64,000 bases of DNA from G963676655 sp963676655 (GCA_963676655.2 CAXXKX010000002.1:310001-374000), one strand, 5' to 3'; counted from the first letter of the stretch, positions 1-7,920 are shown. Notes: a model not told the origin generated them from the letters alone. Numbers and translations: made by a program.

Positions 1-321
1 GAACCGCAAGCCGCTCCGGCTCCGAATATTCAAGGCAAACCGGCTAATCCCGCTCCGCTCGGAGTCATTCAGCCAATTAAACCGGCTTCCGCTGCTCCGG
101 CTCCAGCACCGTCAAATCCACCACCACAACCGTCCAGCGCGGCACCGGCTCCACCGGCGATGCCGACTCCTCAATCCGGCGGTTTCGGTAATTGCCCGAA
201 ATGCAACGCCCCGATCGCAATGGCAAACGCGGTTATCTGCATCGAATGCGGAAACAAGCTTAAGGAAGAACCCAAAACCAAGTCAGGCGGTCTCTTCTCA
301 CGGATGAAAAACCGGGGATAA
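1..321 (+). CDS. C-terminal part of a Pro/Ala-rich zinc-ribbon protein (start outside window)
   Basis: The frame is open from base 1 to TAA at 319-321. The first ~60 visible residues are a low-complexity Pro/Ala/Gln linker. It is followed by a zinc ribbon with two CxxC knuckles (CPKC and CIEC, about 14 residues apart) and a basic tail ending SRMKNRG. This architecture (unknown N-terminal domain, flexible linker, terminal zinc ribbon) is common in bacterial proteins of undefined function. The gene converges on the SPFH gene at 337-1542 with a 15-base gap. Its main domain lies left of the window, so no function can be given. Confidence 0.75.
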   Translation, partial: EPQAAPAPNIQGKPANPAPLGVIQPIKPASAAPAPAPSNPPPQPSSAAPAPPAMPTPQSGGFGNCPKCNAPIAMANAVICIECGNKLKEEPKTKSGGLFSRMKNRG

Positions 322-336
322 ACTTACTTTTCGACG

Positions 337-1542
337 TTATGCCCCATGCAGATGAAACTGCGGCGGGTTGTTTTCCGCGTCGATCTTGATAAATTTATCA
401 GGATTACGGTTTTCCGCCACCAGCACCCGGGTCAGGTCCACTTGCAAGTCGGCCATGCCGTTCAGCAGCTTAACTCTTTCCGTGTCCAGAGCTTTTTGCT
501 GTTCCAGTTCGACCGCGTTTAACTCTTTGCGCCGTTTCACCGCCGCTTCGTGTTCTTCGCGCGTTCGCCGCAGTTCCTCTTCGAGTTCCATACGTTTGAG
601 ACGCTGCTCATGTTCAGCCGTTTTAACCGCTTGTTCCTGAATTTGTATTTCACGCTGGATCGTGCGTTCCAGTTTCAAATCCTCAAGCTTTTGTGCTTGT
701 TCTTCGGTTTCACCGTCCAGAATCAGTTTTGTTCTGGTTTCGATGGCGTTGTCGTGCATGGCCTGAAGTTTTGCATTGGCATGGTAGCCGCGATAGACTA
801 CTTTATTAACCTTGTACCCGATCAATTCCGCGCGTTGGGTTAATTGCGGATAGGTTGTCAGGTCGTTAAGCTCTTCGGTTTGCTCTTTAAACCTTTCAAA
901 ATTGGTTTTGCCGACAAATTCGATGATGTCGGCGGTCAGCGCATTGATAAAATCCGCCACCGGATCATGAGTACGGTTCAGCATGATCTCAATATCCAGC
1001 AGTTCAAAGAATACCATGACTTTGATCGTCAACAATGCTTCATCAGTGGTTCTGACCTCCTGAACATCGAAGTATAGTTGGTCTGGTATGACCCGCAGTT
1101 TATTGAATATCAGGGCGCGGGGAATTTTAACGTCCGGATGCTCCGGATCGCTGCCATGCCATCTGAATTCATGCAGCCACTCGTTGGCCTCCATGACCAG
1201 CAGGGCAGGGCCGCGTTCAATCCGGCGAATGACCTTTCCTGCTTCTTCGCGATAAATGACAACCGCTTCATTAGCGTCCACCGGCATTGCCTTGCGCGGA
1301 GTTATTTTAAGCTGTTTGACCGGGTCAAACCATTCGGTTGCCGGTCCCCGCTGATGGACGGTCCGGCCGTCCTTGAATTTAATTTCCAGATATTCATCCG
1401 GTTCGGCGGTGAACCTGATCATCGGGAAGACCCGGCCGGTCAGGTTGAAGAACCGGGTTGGACCGTCTATCATCCGCTGAGTCCCGTCCGGTTTCCAGAC
1501 CGCAACCCTGTCGCCATCACGTACTGTATTAAATCCAAACAT
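337..1542 (-). CDS. SPFH/band-7-like protein with long C-terminal coiled coil
   Basis: The 401-residue protein has a mostly beta N-terminal two thirds, with a band-7-like stretch near residues 150-270 (VQEVRTTDEALLTIKVMVFF, then DPVADFINALTADIIEFVG). A charged Glu/Lys/Arg/Gln coiled coil follows at about 275-370. No transmembrane segment or signal peptide is seen, so it is probably cytoplasmic or peripheral. SPFH proteins form ring-shaped scaffolds, often at membranes; this assignment rests on fold-like pattern only. The start has a good ribosome site (GAGGTG about 6 bases before ATG). It begins 3 bases after pncA ends, so it is probably cotranscribed from the NrtR-type promoter upstream of pncA. 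The link to NAD metabolism is positional only. Confidence 0.7.
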   Translation of the reverse strand: MFGFNTVRDGDRVAVWKPDGTQRMIDGPTRFFNLTGRVFPMIRFTAEPDEYLEIKFKDGRTVHQRGPATEWFDPVKQLKITPRKAMPVDANEAVVIYREEAGKVIRRIERGPALLVMEANEWLHEFRWHGSDPEHPDVKIPRALIFNKLRVIPDQLYFDVQEVRTTDEALLTIKVMVFFELLDIEIMLNRTHDPVADFINALTADIIEFVGKTNFERFKEQTEELNDLTTYPQLTQRAELIGYKVNKVVYRGYHANAKLQAMHDNAIETRTKLILDGETEEQAQKLEDLKLERTIQREIQIQEQAVKTAEHEQRLKRMELEEELRRTREEHEAAVKRRKELNAVELEQQKALDTERVKLLNGMADLQVDLTRVLVAENRNPDKFIKIDAENNPPQFHLHGA

Positions 1543-1545
1543 AAT

Positions 1546-2163
1546 TCACCTCAATTCATCTTTTGTTGTTATATTTATATTTGCCGCTTCCATTTCAGCA
1601 ATTGCTTTGTTTACGTCTCCCTGATTAAGGTCCACGCCCCGGCAGGCATCGGTAACCAGCCAGGTTTCGAAGCCTATCGATACGGCATCGAGTGCGGTGA
1701 ATTTTACACAATAATCAGTTGCCAGACCGGTGATAAATACGGTATTGACATCATGCTCTGTCAGGTAATCGGCCAGTCCGGTTTTCTTGTTGTGCTGATT
1801 ATCAAAAAAGCCGCTGTAACTGTCAATTCCCGGATCGGTTCCCTTATCAAAAACGGCATCTATGTTTTGTGTATCCAATTCCACGGAGAAATCAGAACCG
1901 TCTTTGCCGGCGACGCAATGGTTGGGCCAGAGGGTTTGATTCATGCCTTTGATTTCAACTTCATCGCCGATTTCTCCAGTCGGATGGTTGGACGCGAAAC
2001 TGCAATGGTTATGCGGATGAAAGTCACGGGTGGCGACTACCACGTCAAACTTCGGCATCAAAGCATTGATTACCGGAATTATCTTGTCGCCGTCCGCAAC
2101 CGGTAAAGCTCCCCAGGGCATAAAATCATTCTGCACATCAACTATGATTAACGCTTTTTTCAT
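1546..2163 (-). CDS. pncA: nicotinamidase (PncA)
   Basis: Hydrolyses nicotinamide to nicotinate and ammonia, feeding the phosphoribosyltransferase encoded just upstream. The 205-residue protein is an isochorismatase-fold hydrolase. Catalytic Asp9 is in IIVDVQNDF, Lys107 in DKGTDP, and Cys152 in GLATDYCVKF. The metal-binding group is seen in RDFHPHNHCSF (Asp47, His49, His53). The frame is open further upstream, but the ATG at 2163 is chosen because AAGGAG lies just ahead of it. The longer reading would also run through the promoter and operators at 2184-2231. It has its own regulated promoter although it follows pncB by only 97 bases. All expected catalytic residues are present. Confidence 0.95.
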   Translation of the reverse strand: MKKALIIVDVQNDFMPWGALPVADGDKIIPVINALMPKFDVVVATRDFHPHNHCSFASNHPTGEIGDEVEIKGMNQTLWPNHCVAGKDGSDFSVELDTQNIDAVFDKGTDPGIDSYSGFFDNQHNKKTGLADYLTEHDVNTVFITGLATDYCVKFTALDAVSIGFETWLVTDACRGVDLNQGDVNKAIAEMEAANINITTKDELR

Positions 2164-2183
2164 AACAGGCTCCTTTTTATTGT

Positions 2184-2231
2184 TAGTGTTTTGTTTACAC
2201 TTAGTATAGTGTTTAAAATACACTATGTCAA
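2184..2231 (-). promoter_or_regulatory. pncA promoter with two palindromic (NrtR-type) operators
   Basis: Read on the minus strand, a -35 TTGACA (2226-2231) and a -10 TATACT (2203-2208) are separated by 17 bases. The perfect palindrome TAGTGTTTAAAATACACTA (2207-2225) fills the spacer. A second, near-perfect site, TAGTGTTTTGTTTACACTT (2184-2202), sits just downstream over the expected transcription start. Centres are 23 bp apart. The same arrangement recurs before nrtR at 7594-7640. NrtR regulators bind such sites in other bacteria and are released by ADP-ribose or related nucleotides; the link here is inferred from shared sequence and location. Confidence 0.85.
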
Positions 2232-2260
2232 TAGGTGGAACTGTTTTTTCTTGAAAAAAA

Positions 2261-3709
2261 TTATTGGGCAGCTTCAATCAGCTGTTTTTTGAGAGCGTCT
2301 AATTGCTTTTCAAGAGCTATGATGTATTTCCCTTTTGGACAATTGGCGGTCAAGTCTGCCGGCAGTCTATCCAGCTGAGAAAGCGTGTTAAGACGGGTTT
2401 GGTCGAGCTGAGGAGTTCTGTAAACGCACTTGCCGCTAAGAAATATCGGGATCAGTAAATCACAATATTCGGCACCGGCCGGAATTTCTACCGGTTGACC
2501 GCTGAAATAATCAACCAGTTGCGGTTTTTCACCAATGCCGTAACCTTCATCGTAGATGGCGTCGGCAAAAAACTTACTGTCGACGGAGAACCGGCGGGTT
2601 TGCTGGATTCCCGGAGTGGATATCTTGATTTGATCGTTTGACAACTTTATTTTGCTGCGCCAGCTGCCGCCGACCTGTCTAATCGCGGAAATCTTGTATA
2701 CGCCGCCCAGGGCCGGTTGATCGTAGGCGGTAATAAGTTTGGTGCCGATGCCCCAGATGTCGATTCTGGCGCCGTCATTTTTCAATTTTTCAACCGCATA
2801 TTCATCCAGATCGTTGCTGGCAACTATTTGTGCGTCCGGGAATCCGGCGTCATCGAGAATTTTCCGGGCTTTTATGCTCAAATCGGTCAAGTCCCCGGAA
2901 TCCAGTCTGATTCCCACCATCTCGTGCCCGTTCTCGCGCAGTTTGCGCCCGATGGCAACCGCATTCTTTACGCCTTCAACCGTTTCATACGTATCAACCA
3001 GGAATATGCAATTGTTCGGTAAAACTTCGGCGTAAGTCTCAAATGCTTCTTTTTCGTCCTCAAAAGACATCACCCAGCTGTGGGCGTGGGTACCTTTGAT
3101 CGGAATCCCGTGAAGATGACCGGCCATGACGTTTGAAGTGGCGGCGCAGCCGCCGACATAAGCGGCGCGGGTCGCGGCAATAGCACCGTCGCAGCCCTGA
3201 GCCCGCCTTAAACCGAATTCGACAACCGGGTCATCTTTGGCCGCCAGACATATCCGGGCGGATTTAGTGGCGATCAGGGTTTGGAAGTTTATTATGTTCA
3301 ATAAAGCGGTTTCCAGTAGTTGACACTGGATTATCGGACCGGTTACGCGCAGGACCGGTTCATTCGGAAAAACCGGAGTGCCTTCCTCCAGTGCGTGAAT
3401 ATCGCAAGTCAGATGCATTTTACTCAAATAGTCCAGAAAACCAACATCGAACAGCGGTTGACCATTGTTTCCGGTCAGACTTCCAAGGTATGCAAGATCA
3501 TTGTCGTCAAAATGGAAATCATTGATGAAGTCGATGACATATTCCAGTCCGCAGGCTACCGCATAGCCGCCGCCGAACGGCAGTTTCCTGAAAAAAAGAT
3601 TGAATACCGCCTCATCTTCGGCCTTCCCGGATTTCCAGTAACCGTATGCCATGGTCAGTTGATAAAGGTCGGTCAGCAGCGTCATGTGTTTTGCGTACAA
3701 TTTTTTCAT
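2261..3709 (-). CDS. pncB: nicotinate phosphoribosyltransferase
   Basis: Converts nicotinate and PRPP (with ATP) to nicotinate mononucleotide, the committed step of Preiss-Handler salvage. The 482-residue protein starts with LLTDLYQLTMAYGYW, the family's N-terminal signature. It contains GVRLDSGDL-like (MVGIRLDSGDLTDLS) and WGIGTKL motifs of the type II phosphoribosyltransferase barrel, plus HAHSW around residue 210. Length is normal for the bacterial long form. Its start overlaps the stop of the ADP-ribosylglycohydrolase gene by 4 bases (ATGA), so it is translationally coupled within the nrtR-led operon. Its product would be used by NadD and NadE, which are not in this window. Confidence 0.95.
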   Translation of the reverse strand: MKKLYAKHMTLLTDLYQLTMAYGYWKSGKAEDEAVFNLFFRKLPFGGGYAVACGLEYVIDFINDFHFDDNDLAYLGSLTGNNGQPLFDVGFLDYLSKMHLTCDIHALEEGTPVFPNEPVLRVTGPIIQCQLLETALLNIINFQTLIATKSARICLAAKDDPVVEFGLRRAQGCDGAIAATRAAYVGGCAATSNVMAGHLHGIPIKGTHAHSWVMSFEDEKEAFETYAEVLPNNCIFLVDTYETVEGVKNAVAIGRKLRENGHEMVGIRLDSGDLTDLSIKARKILDDAGFPDAQIVASNDLDEYAVEKLKNDGARIDIWGIGTKLITAYDQPALGGVYKISAIRQVGGSWRSKIKLSNDQIKISTPGIQQTRRFSVDSKFFADAIYDEGYGIGEKPQLVDYFSGQPVEIPAGAEYCDLLIPIFLSGKCVYRTPQLDQTRLNTLSQLDRLPADLTANCPKGKYIIALEKQLDALKKQLIEAAQ

Positions 3710-4800
3710 TTGATTATTATCTTTCTTATTCGTGCAGGTAGCATTCTTAGAAAACCATGGGTTAAAACAATGATTGTAAAAAATATATTTCTCAGCACCA
3801 GTGCCGGAAGAAAATAACTGACCGGAACGGCATCCGAACCGGTAATTCGCTTTGTCATATTGTCCGCCGCTTGACGGAGGAGATTACAGGTTCTCGGATA
3901 TTCGATAATACCGTTTATCCATTCCGCCGGAATACCCGACTCTCCCGATGAAGCTCCCGCCAGCGCTCCGGCTATGGCTCCGACCGTATCAGTGTCACCG
4001 CCGCAATTGAGGACATCGGTCATTGTTTTACAAAAATCTCCGGTATTTATCAACCAGGCATAGATTGCGACAGGAACGGTGTGATAAATATAACCGGACA
4101 CCCCTTTGCTTATTCCAAGTTCGGCAACATATTCATCCAGCGATTTTTTATTGTTCAAACATTCTTTCATTTTGCCGATTATTTCAAGCCACTCATCATC
4201 TGATGAAAGGTTTTCCAGTACAGATAGCATTTCAAGATGAAAACTTGCATCTTCCGGAGAATAATTCTGCAAAGCGTATTTAGCGGCGTAACTTATTGCC
4301 AGCGCACCGGTCAACGCCCGTTGGTCGCAGTGGGTAATCACAGTCGAACGTTTTGTAAATTCCCGGAGGCTGTCTTCGTCATCCGCGAACCTTGCTCCGA
4401 TGATTGCGCATCGCATTGCCGGTCCGTTACCGGCTGAATATACCCCGCTTTTGTCCGGGGAAAATCCGATCCAGAGTTTCAGAATCGCCCGGAGCGTACC
4501 GAAGCCGATTCCGGCGGGAATGCCAAGAAGCCACCATTTTAATTTCCATGCCATGGACTTCTGAAACGCAACCTGGTCGCGGTCATATTTTAATAGCGCC
4601 TGAGTCACAAAAAGCGTGTGTTCCGTATCGTCACTTAACATGCCGCGACCGAAAAATAACCGATGGCGCCAGTTGTTCCAGCCCAGCTTTTCGATTGATT
4701 TTCTGCTCAACCCTTCAGCCGGGAGTCCCAATGCGTCACCGACAGCGGTCCCGAGCAGTATCCCCCTGACGCGATCCTGTATTTCCGTTTCATTCATCAA
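3706..4800 (-). CDS. ADP-ribosylglycohydrolase (DraG family) with C-terminal hydrophobic tail
   Basis: Family members cleave ADP-ribose from modified proteins or small ADP-ribosylated molecules. The 364-residue protein shows the start motif RGILLGTAVGDALGLPAEG (12-30), metal ligands in SDDTEH (56-61) and the second metal site GGDTDT (267-272), so the binuclear site looks complete. Residues about 328-350 form a hydrophobic segment followed by a basic end (RIRKIIIK), which resembles a tail anchor and is not usual for DraG. It overlaps nadR and pncB by 4 bases on each side. In this operon the likely role is recovery of ADP-ribose or nicotinamide moieties. The substrate cannot be told from sequence. 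Confidence 0.9.
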   Translation of the reverse strand: MMNETEIQDRVRGILLGTAVGDALGLPAEGLSRKSIEKLGWNNWRHRLFFGRGMLSDDTEHTLFVTQALLKYDRDQVAFQKSMAWKLKWWLLGIPAGIGFGTLRAILKLWIGFSPDKSGVYSAGNGPAMRCAIIGARFADDEDSLREFTKRSTVITHCDQRALTGALAISYAAKYALQNYSPEDASFHLEMLSVLENLSSDDEWLEIIGKMKECLNNKKSLDEYVAELGISKGVSGYIYHTVPVAIYAWLINTGDFCKTMTDVLNCGGDTDTVGAIAGALAGASSGESGIPAEWINGIIEYPRTCNLLRQAADNMTKRITGSDAVPVSYFLPALVLRNIFFTIIVLTHGFLRMLPARIRKIIIK

Positions 4801-5789
4801 TAGTCTCCCGAAAGTAATTTGTCGACAGCCTCAATTGCCCGGTTCATTCTTTCTTGCCAATTGCCGGAGATGACGATATATTTCCGGTTATATTGTTCCA
4901 GACGTTTCCGGCACAGTTCAAAAAACTCCTCTCGGCGATTTCCAAGGTCGCGCTGACTGTCGTCAACCCAGGGAACGTCTATATCCAGCAGCAGGGTCAG
5001 GTCGTAATGCTGATTTGCCGCATGGGAATAGAGCCAGTCAGGACACTGTTTGAAATATACTTCGCTCCAGATCGTCGTGGTCAGGTTGTCCGTATCGCAG
5101 AACAAGACCCGGTTGGCCCGGCGTTCCAACGCTTTCTCGGCGGCGGCCTGGCCTCGCGCGATTCGCGGAATGTCCTCATAAGTGCATTTTCCGCCTTTCG
5201 GGTCCAGATACGGTCTGGCGTATTCGTGGACATAGACCGTATTGTAATGTTCCGCAAGCTGTCTGCTCAACGTACTTTTCCCGGTCGACTCCGGCCCGAA
5301 TACGCATACCCGTTTCAAGTAATAGGGGCGGACGCAGTCCGGCAGGAAATTCCAGTTTTCCAGCGGGTTATTCCTGACGGCGGTGCCTGAAATATTGCAC
5401 AGTTCGCGATTTATATCGACCGGAACAAATTCGGCTCCAAGAACCTGAGCCAGAGTTTCACCGTATTCTTCCGAGGCAAAAACATAGTCCGGGCCGGTTG
5501 GAATGAATTCCCGGATGAGATCATGCCAGAGTTGCCAGAAGTCCGGATGCTCCGCCGGTTCCTGCGGCACGTCTTCGGCGTAGTGATACACCGTGGCCCG
5601 CGGCGCTAGTTCCCTGATCCATTCGTACCGCAAACGTCCGGGAACCGGTTCCCGCTCCAGTGAGCAAACCAGAATGACCAGATCATCAACGTAGTTAGAG
5701 GCAAAATCAATCAGATACTGGTGTCCTCTATGGGGAGGCATGAATTTACCAAGCAGCATGCCGGTTGATCTTTTAACGCTTTTCTCCAT
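4797..5789 (-). CDS. nadR: bifunctional NMN adenylyltransferase / ribosylnicotinamide kinase (NadR-type, no HTH)
   Basis: Phosphorylates nicotinamide riboside to NMN and adenylates NMN to NAD. Residues 11-23 hold the nucleotidyltransferase start (LLGKFMPPHRGH, with the HxGH motif at 20-23). ISGTAVR at 133-139 is the second nucleotide-binding motif. From about 160 a P-loop kinase domain begins with GPESTGKST (165-173). The N-terminal DNA-binding domain of enteric NadR is absent, fitting control by NrtR instead. AAAGGA precedes the ATG at 5789. That start lies 79 bases inside pnuC, and the next in-frame ATG (5759) has no ribosome site. It partners with PnuC, which imports the riboside. Confidence 0.93.
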   Translation of the reverse strand: MEKSVKRSTGMLLGKFMPPHRGHQYLIDFASNYVDDLVILVCSLEREPVPGRLRYEWIRELAPRATVYHYAEDVPQEPAEHPDFWQLWHDLIREFIPTGPDYVFASEEYGETLAQVLGAEFVPVDINRELCNISGTAVRNNPLENWNFLPDCVRPYYLKRVCVFGPESTGKSTLSRQLAEHYNTVYVHEYARPYLDPKGGKCTYEDIPRIARGQAAAEKALERRANRVLFCDTDNLTTTIWSEVYFKQCPDWLYSHAANQHYDLTLLLDIDVPWVDDSQRDLGNRREEFFELCRKRLEQYNRKYIVISGNWQERMNRAIEAVDKLLSGDY

Positions 5790-6322
5790 TCAATCAGTCC
5801 TTTCGTTGCCAGAAACAGGAATATGACGTATAATCCGAGCATCAAATATAAATCTTTGACCAGAAAAACATAAATATAAACAACATCCACGACAATCCAG
5901 GCGATCCAGCTTTCCAGCACTTTACGTCCCATCAGCCATTGTGCGATAAGGCTGACTACAGTGGTGAACGCGTCGAAATACGGCACTGATGCCTGGGTTC
6001 TGGTATGCATGAACCAGCCCAGCAGCCAGGTTCCCGATACGGCGATTGCCAAACACGCGGCAATCGCCCGTCTGGAAAGCAGAGTTATAGGCTTCTCGCC
6101 GTGATCACTGCCGCCGTGCAGCCAGAAATACCAGCCGTATATCTGCATGAAAATATAGATTACCTGCAGCCAGAGGTCTGAGTAAAGTTTTTCCTGCCAG
6201 CAGATTATCATATATAAAAAAACCATTACCAGTCCGGTCGGCCAACACCAGATATTGCGCTTTACGGTCAACCAAACACAGGCTATTCCGAATGCGAAAG
6301 TAAGTATTTCAAGCGTACTCAT
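5711..6322 (-). CDS. pnuC: nicotinamide riboside transporter (PnuC)
   Basis: Facilitates entry of nicotinamide riboside, which is trapped by the riboside kinase of the next gene. The 203-residue polytopic inner-membrane protein has about seven hydrophobic segments. It carries the family motif QIYGWYFWLHGG near residue 65, with several Trp/Tyr residues lining the substrate path in known PnuC proteins. The last ~26 codons overlap the start of nadR in another frame and encode a Cys-containing, non-hydrophobic tail that is probably dispensable. The start codon overlaps the NADAR gene's stop by 4 bases. It belongs to the nrtR operon. Confidence 0.93.
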   Translation of the reverse strand: MSTLEILTFAFGIACVWLTVKRNIWCWPTGLVMVFLYMIICWQEKLYSDLWLQVIYIFMQIYGWYFWLHGGSDHGEKPITLLSRRAIAACLAIAVSGTWLLGWFMHTRTQASVPYFDAFTTVVSLIAQWLMGRKVLESWIAWIVVDVVYIYVFLVKDLYLMLGLYVIFLFLATKGLIEWRKALKDQPACCLVNSCLPIEDTSI

Positions 6323-6873
6323 AGCGTCTCTCCGCTCCTTATTTTATCCCGGACCTGCATCAGAGCAAAGCCCAGCAGGTTTTTTCCGCGCCACTTTTCC
6401 GGGTTCTCCGCATCCTCGTGAGAGGCTCCCATCCCGATGCCCCAGATCCGGTCGTATGGACTGGCTTCGACCAGAACTTTGTCGCTTGTATTCAACAGGA
6501 ACTCGCGCAATTTGCCATTCTGAGTGAATTTAGCAAGATTCCCGGTCGTAACTATATCCATGCGGTTGTTCTCCCAGATATCTTTATTGAAGCCTCTTAC
6601 TTTCCGGCCAAGCGCTTTGGCGGTTTTCGGGGTGTCGCAATTTATTATCTGATCCAATATTTCACCATCATTAAAAAGCCGGGCTTTTCCTGCCATCATA
6701 TAGTGTTCTGCAGTCGGATAGACTGATCCATCGACTTCAAAGGACGCGGGATACCATTGGCTCATGCAGGTTTTGTTGACCGTTCCGTCATCAGAAACAG
6801 TGTGTCCCCAAAACAACACAAACTCAAAAGTTTTACCTTTTTCAATACGGTTCATCAAAATTTCACGGTTCAT
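6319..6873 (-). CDS. NADAR family protein (DUF1768)
   Basis: NADAR proteins (named from NAD and ADP-ribose) remove N-linked ADP-ribose from nucleotides or nucleic acid in characterised cases and recur beside NAD genes. The 184-residue sequence shows the family pattern: an early LFWGH, SQWYPASFEVDG, then YPTAEHYMMAGKA, GRKVRGFN and, near the end, WRGKNLLGFALMQVRD. Length is normal. It is the first gene after nrtR (17-base gap) and overlaps pnuC by 4 bases, so it is part of the NAD operon. Which ADP-ribosylated substrate it acts on is unknown. Its place here argues for recycling or detoxifying ADP-ribose adducts alongside the DraG-family gene. Confidence 0.9.
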   Translation of the reverse strand: MNREILMNRIEKGKTFEFVLFWGHTVSDDGTVNKTCMSQWYPASFEVDGSVYPTAEHYMMAGKARLFNDGEILDQIINCDTPKTAKALGRKVRGFNKDIWENNRMDIVTTGNLAKFTQNGKLREFLLNTSDKVLVEASPYDRIWGIGMGASHEDAENPEKWRGKNLLGFALMQVRDKIRSGETL

Positions 6874-6890
6874 ATCATTATCTTTCTGGT

Positions 6891-7580
6891 TTACAGTTCA
6901 AAGTTAAAGCCCTTTTTGACCAGATTATTGTATTTGTCCGAATTGAAACTGTAGAGGCGGGCCGCCCGGTGGGCCACGTCTTTCTGGATTTCGTCAAGTT
7001 CCTCAAGAAAGCCCATTTTCAGGATTTTTTTCCTGAAATTGCGCTTATCAATCTCTTTATTCAAAACCAGCTCATACAAATGTTGCAGTTGGGACAATGT
7101 AAATTTTTTCGGTAACAACTCAAACCCGATAGGTTGGTAACGCAGTTTGCCTTTGAGCCGTTCCAGGGCCATTTTCAGGATGTGGTCATGGTCAAAAGCC
7201 AAAGGCGGCAGGTCATCCAGTTCAAACCACGCGGCATTGCTGGCGTCGGTGTCGGCGGTCAGATCGTGTTCGTCAAGATTGACCAGGGCGTAATATGCCA
7301 CGCTGACGACTCTTTCACGCGGATCACGTTCAACCGCTCCGAAAGTATAGAGTTGCTCGAGAAAAACATTGGCAACCCCGGTTTCCTCCTGCAATTCGCG
7401 TCGGGCGGCATCGTCAAGCGTTTCATCCACATGGACAAAACCGCCGGGCAGCGCCCATTTACCTTGGAAAGGATTCTGCCCCCGTTCGATCAACAAGATT
7501 TTCAAATCTTTCTCGTCCAATCCGAAAACAACACAATCGACGGTTAACGACGCTCTGGGATAATCATAGGTGTAAGCCAT
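6891..7580 (-). CDS. nrtR: NrtR-type Nudix transcriptional regulator of NAD metabolism
   Basis: Two domains are visible: an N-terminal Nudix fold (residues ~8-140) and a C-terminal winged helix (from about LLPKKFTLSQLQHLYELVL to the end), the NrtR arrangement. The Nudix box is intact (GX5EX7REUXEEXGU at about 47-69, with REL and EETG), so pyrophosphatase activity on ADP-ribose-like ligands is possible, though many NrtRs only bind them. The ATG at 7580 (first residues MAYTYDYPR) is chosen because AGGAG precedes it and longer starts run into the operator. It heads the NAD salvage operon and probably represses it and pncA through the palindromes at 7594-7634 and 2184-2225. Confidence 0.93.
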   Translation of the reverse strand: MAYTYDYPRASLTVDCVVFGLDEKDLKILLIERGQNPFQGKWALPGGFVHVDETLDDAARRELQEETGVANVFLEQLYTFGAVERDPRERVVSVAYYALVNLDEHDLTADTDASNAAWFELDDLPPLAFDHDHILKMALERLKGKLRYQPIGFELLPKKFTLSQLQHLYELVLNKEIDKRNFRKKILKMGFLEELDEIQKDVAHRAARLYSFNSDKYNNLVKKGFNFEL

Positions 7581-7593
7581 TTTTTCTTCTCCT

Positions 7594-7640
7594 TTGTGTG
7601 TTATGAACACTATTATAGTGTGTAAATAACACTAAGTCAA
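7594..7640 (-). promoter_or_regulatory. nrtR operon promoter with two palindromic operators
   Basis: On the minus strand, -35 TTGACT (7635-7640) and -10 TATAAT (7612-7617) are 17 bases apart. The perfect palindrome TAGTGTGTAAATAACACTA (7616-7634) covers the spacer. A weaker copy, TTGTGTGTTATGAACACTA (7594-7612), covers the start-site region. Half-sites TAGTGT/ACACTA and the 7-base spacing match the pncA operators. This implies autoregulation by NrtR. Confidence 0.87.
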
Positions 7641-7734
7641 GTGGGTATTAGAAAAAAATGTAAAAAAAGGCGAATAACCAATCATTTACGGATATTGACA
7701 TTTCGGGATGGAACAATCAGAACAAATATCCGAT

Positions 7735-7801
7735 GGAGGGCGAGAGGCTCTCGAGCCGTCCGGCTGCGCGGCAAGTCCGGCTCAACAGAGTTTCGCCCTC
7801 C
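7735..7801. repeat. 67-base GC-rich long hairpin (REP-like or terminator)
   Basis: GGAGGGCGA (7735-7743) pairs with TCGCCCTCC (7793-7801). Inside it, CTCT (7748-7751) pairs with AGAG (7787-7790) and GAGCCG (7753-7758) with CGGCTC (7778-7783), leaving a ~19-base loop. There is no T-run next to it. It lies between the nrtR promoter and the end of tgt. It resembles a REP-type palindromic repeat, but no second copy was found in this window. The rest of 7641-7920 shows nothing else. Confidence 0.6.
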
Positions 7802-7920
7802 AGGAATGAATGACCAGGTCTAAAGTCTTCTAATAAATTTAATTTTAAGAGATACAAATGTATATTATACTCTTAAGAAAAGACTGGGTATAACCTTGCC
7901 AGGATGAAATAAGAGGGGAT

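Noticed and set aside
1078..2106. 342-codon plus-strand open frame opposite the SPFH and pncA genes
   Set aside because: Antisense shadow of two well-supported minus-strand genes; no ribosome site or protein family.
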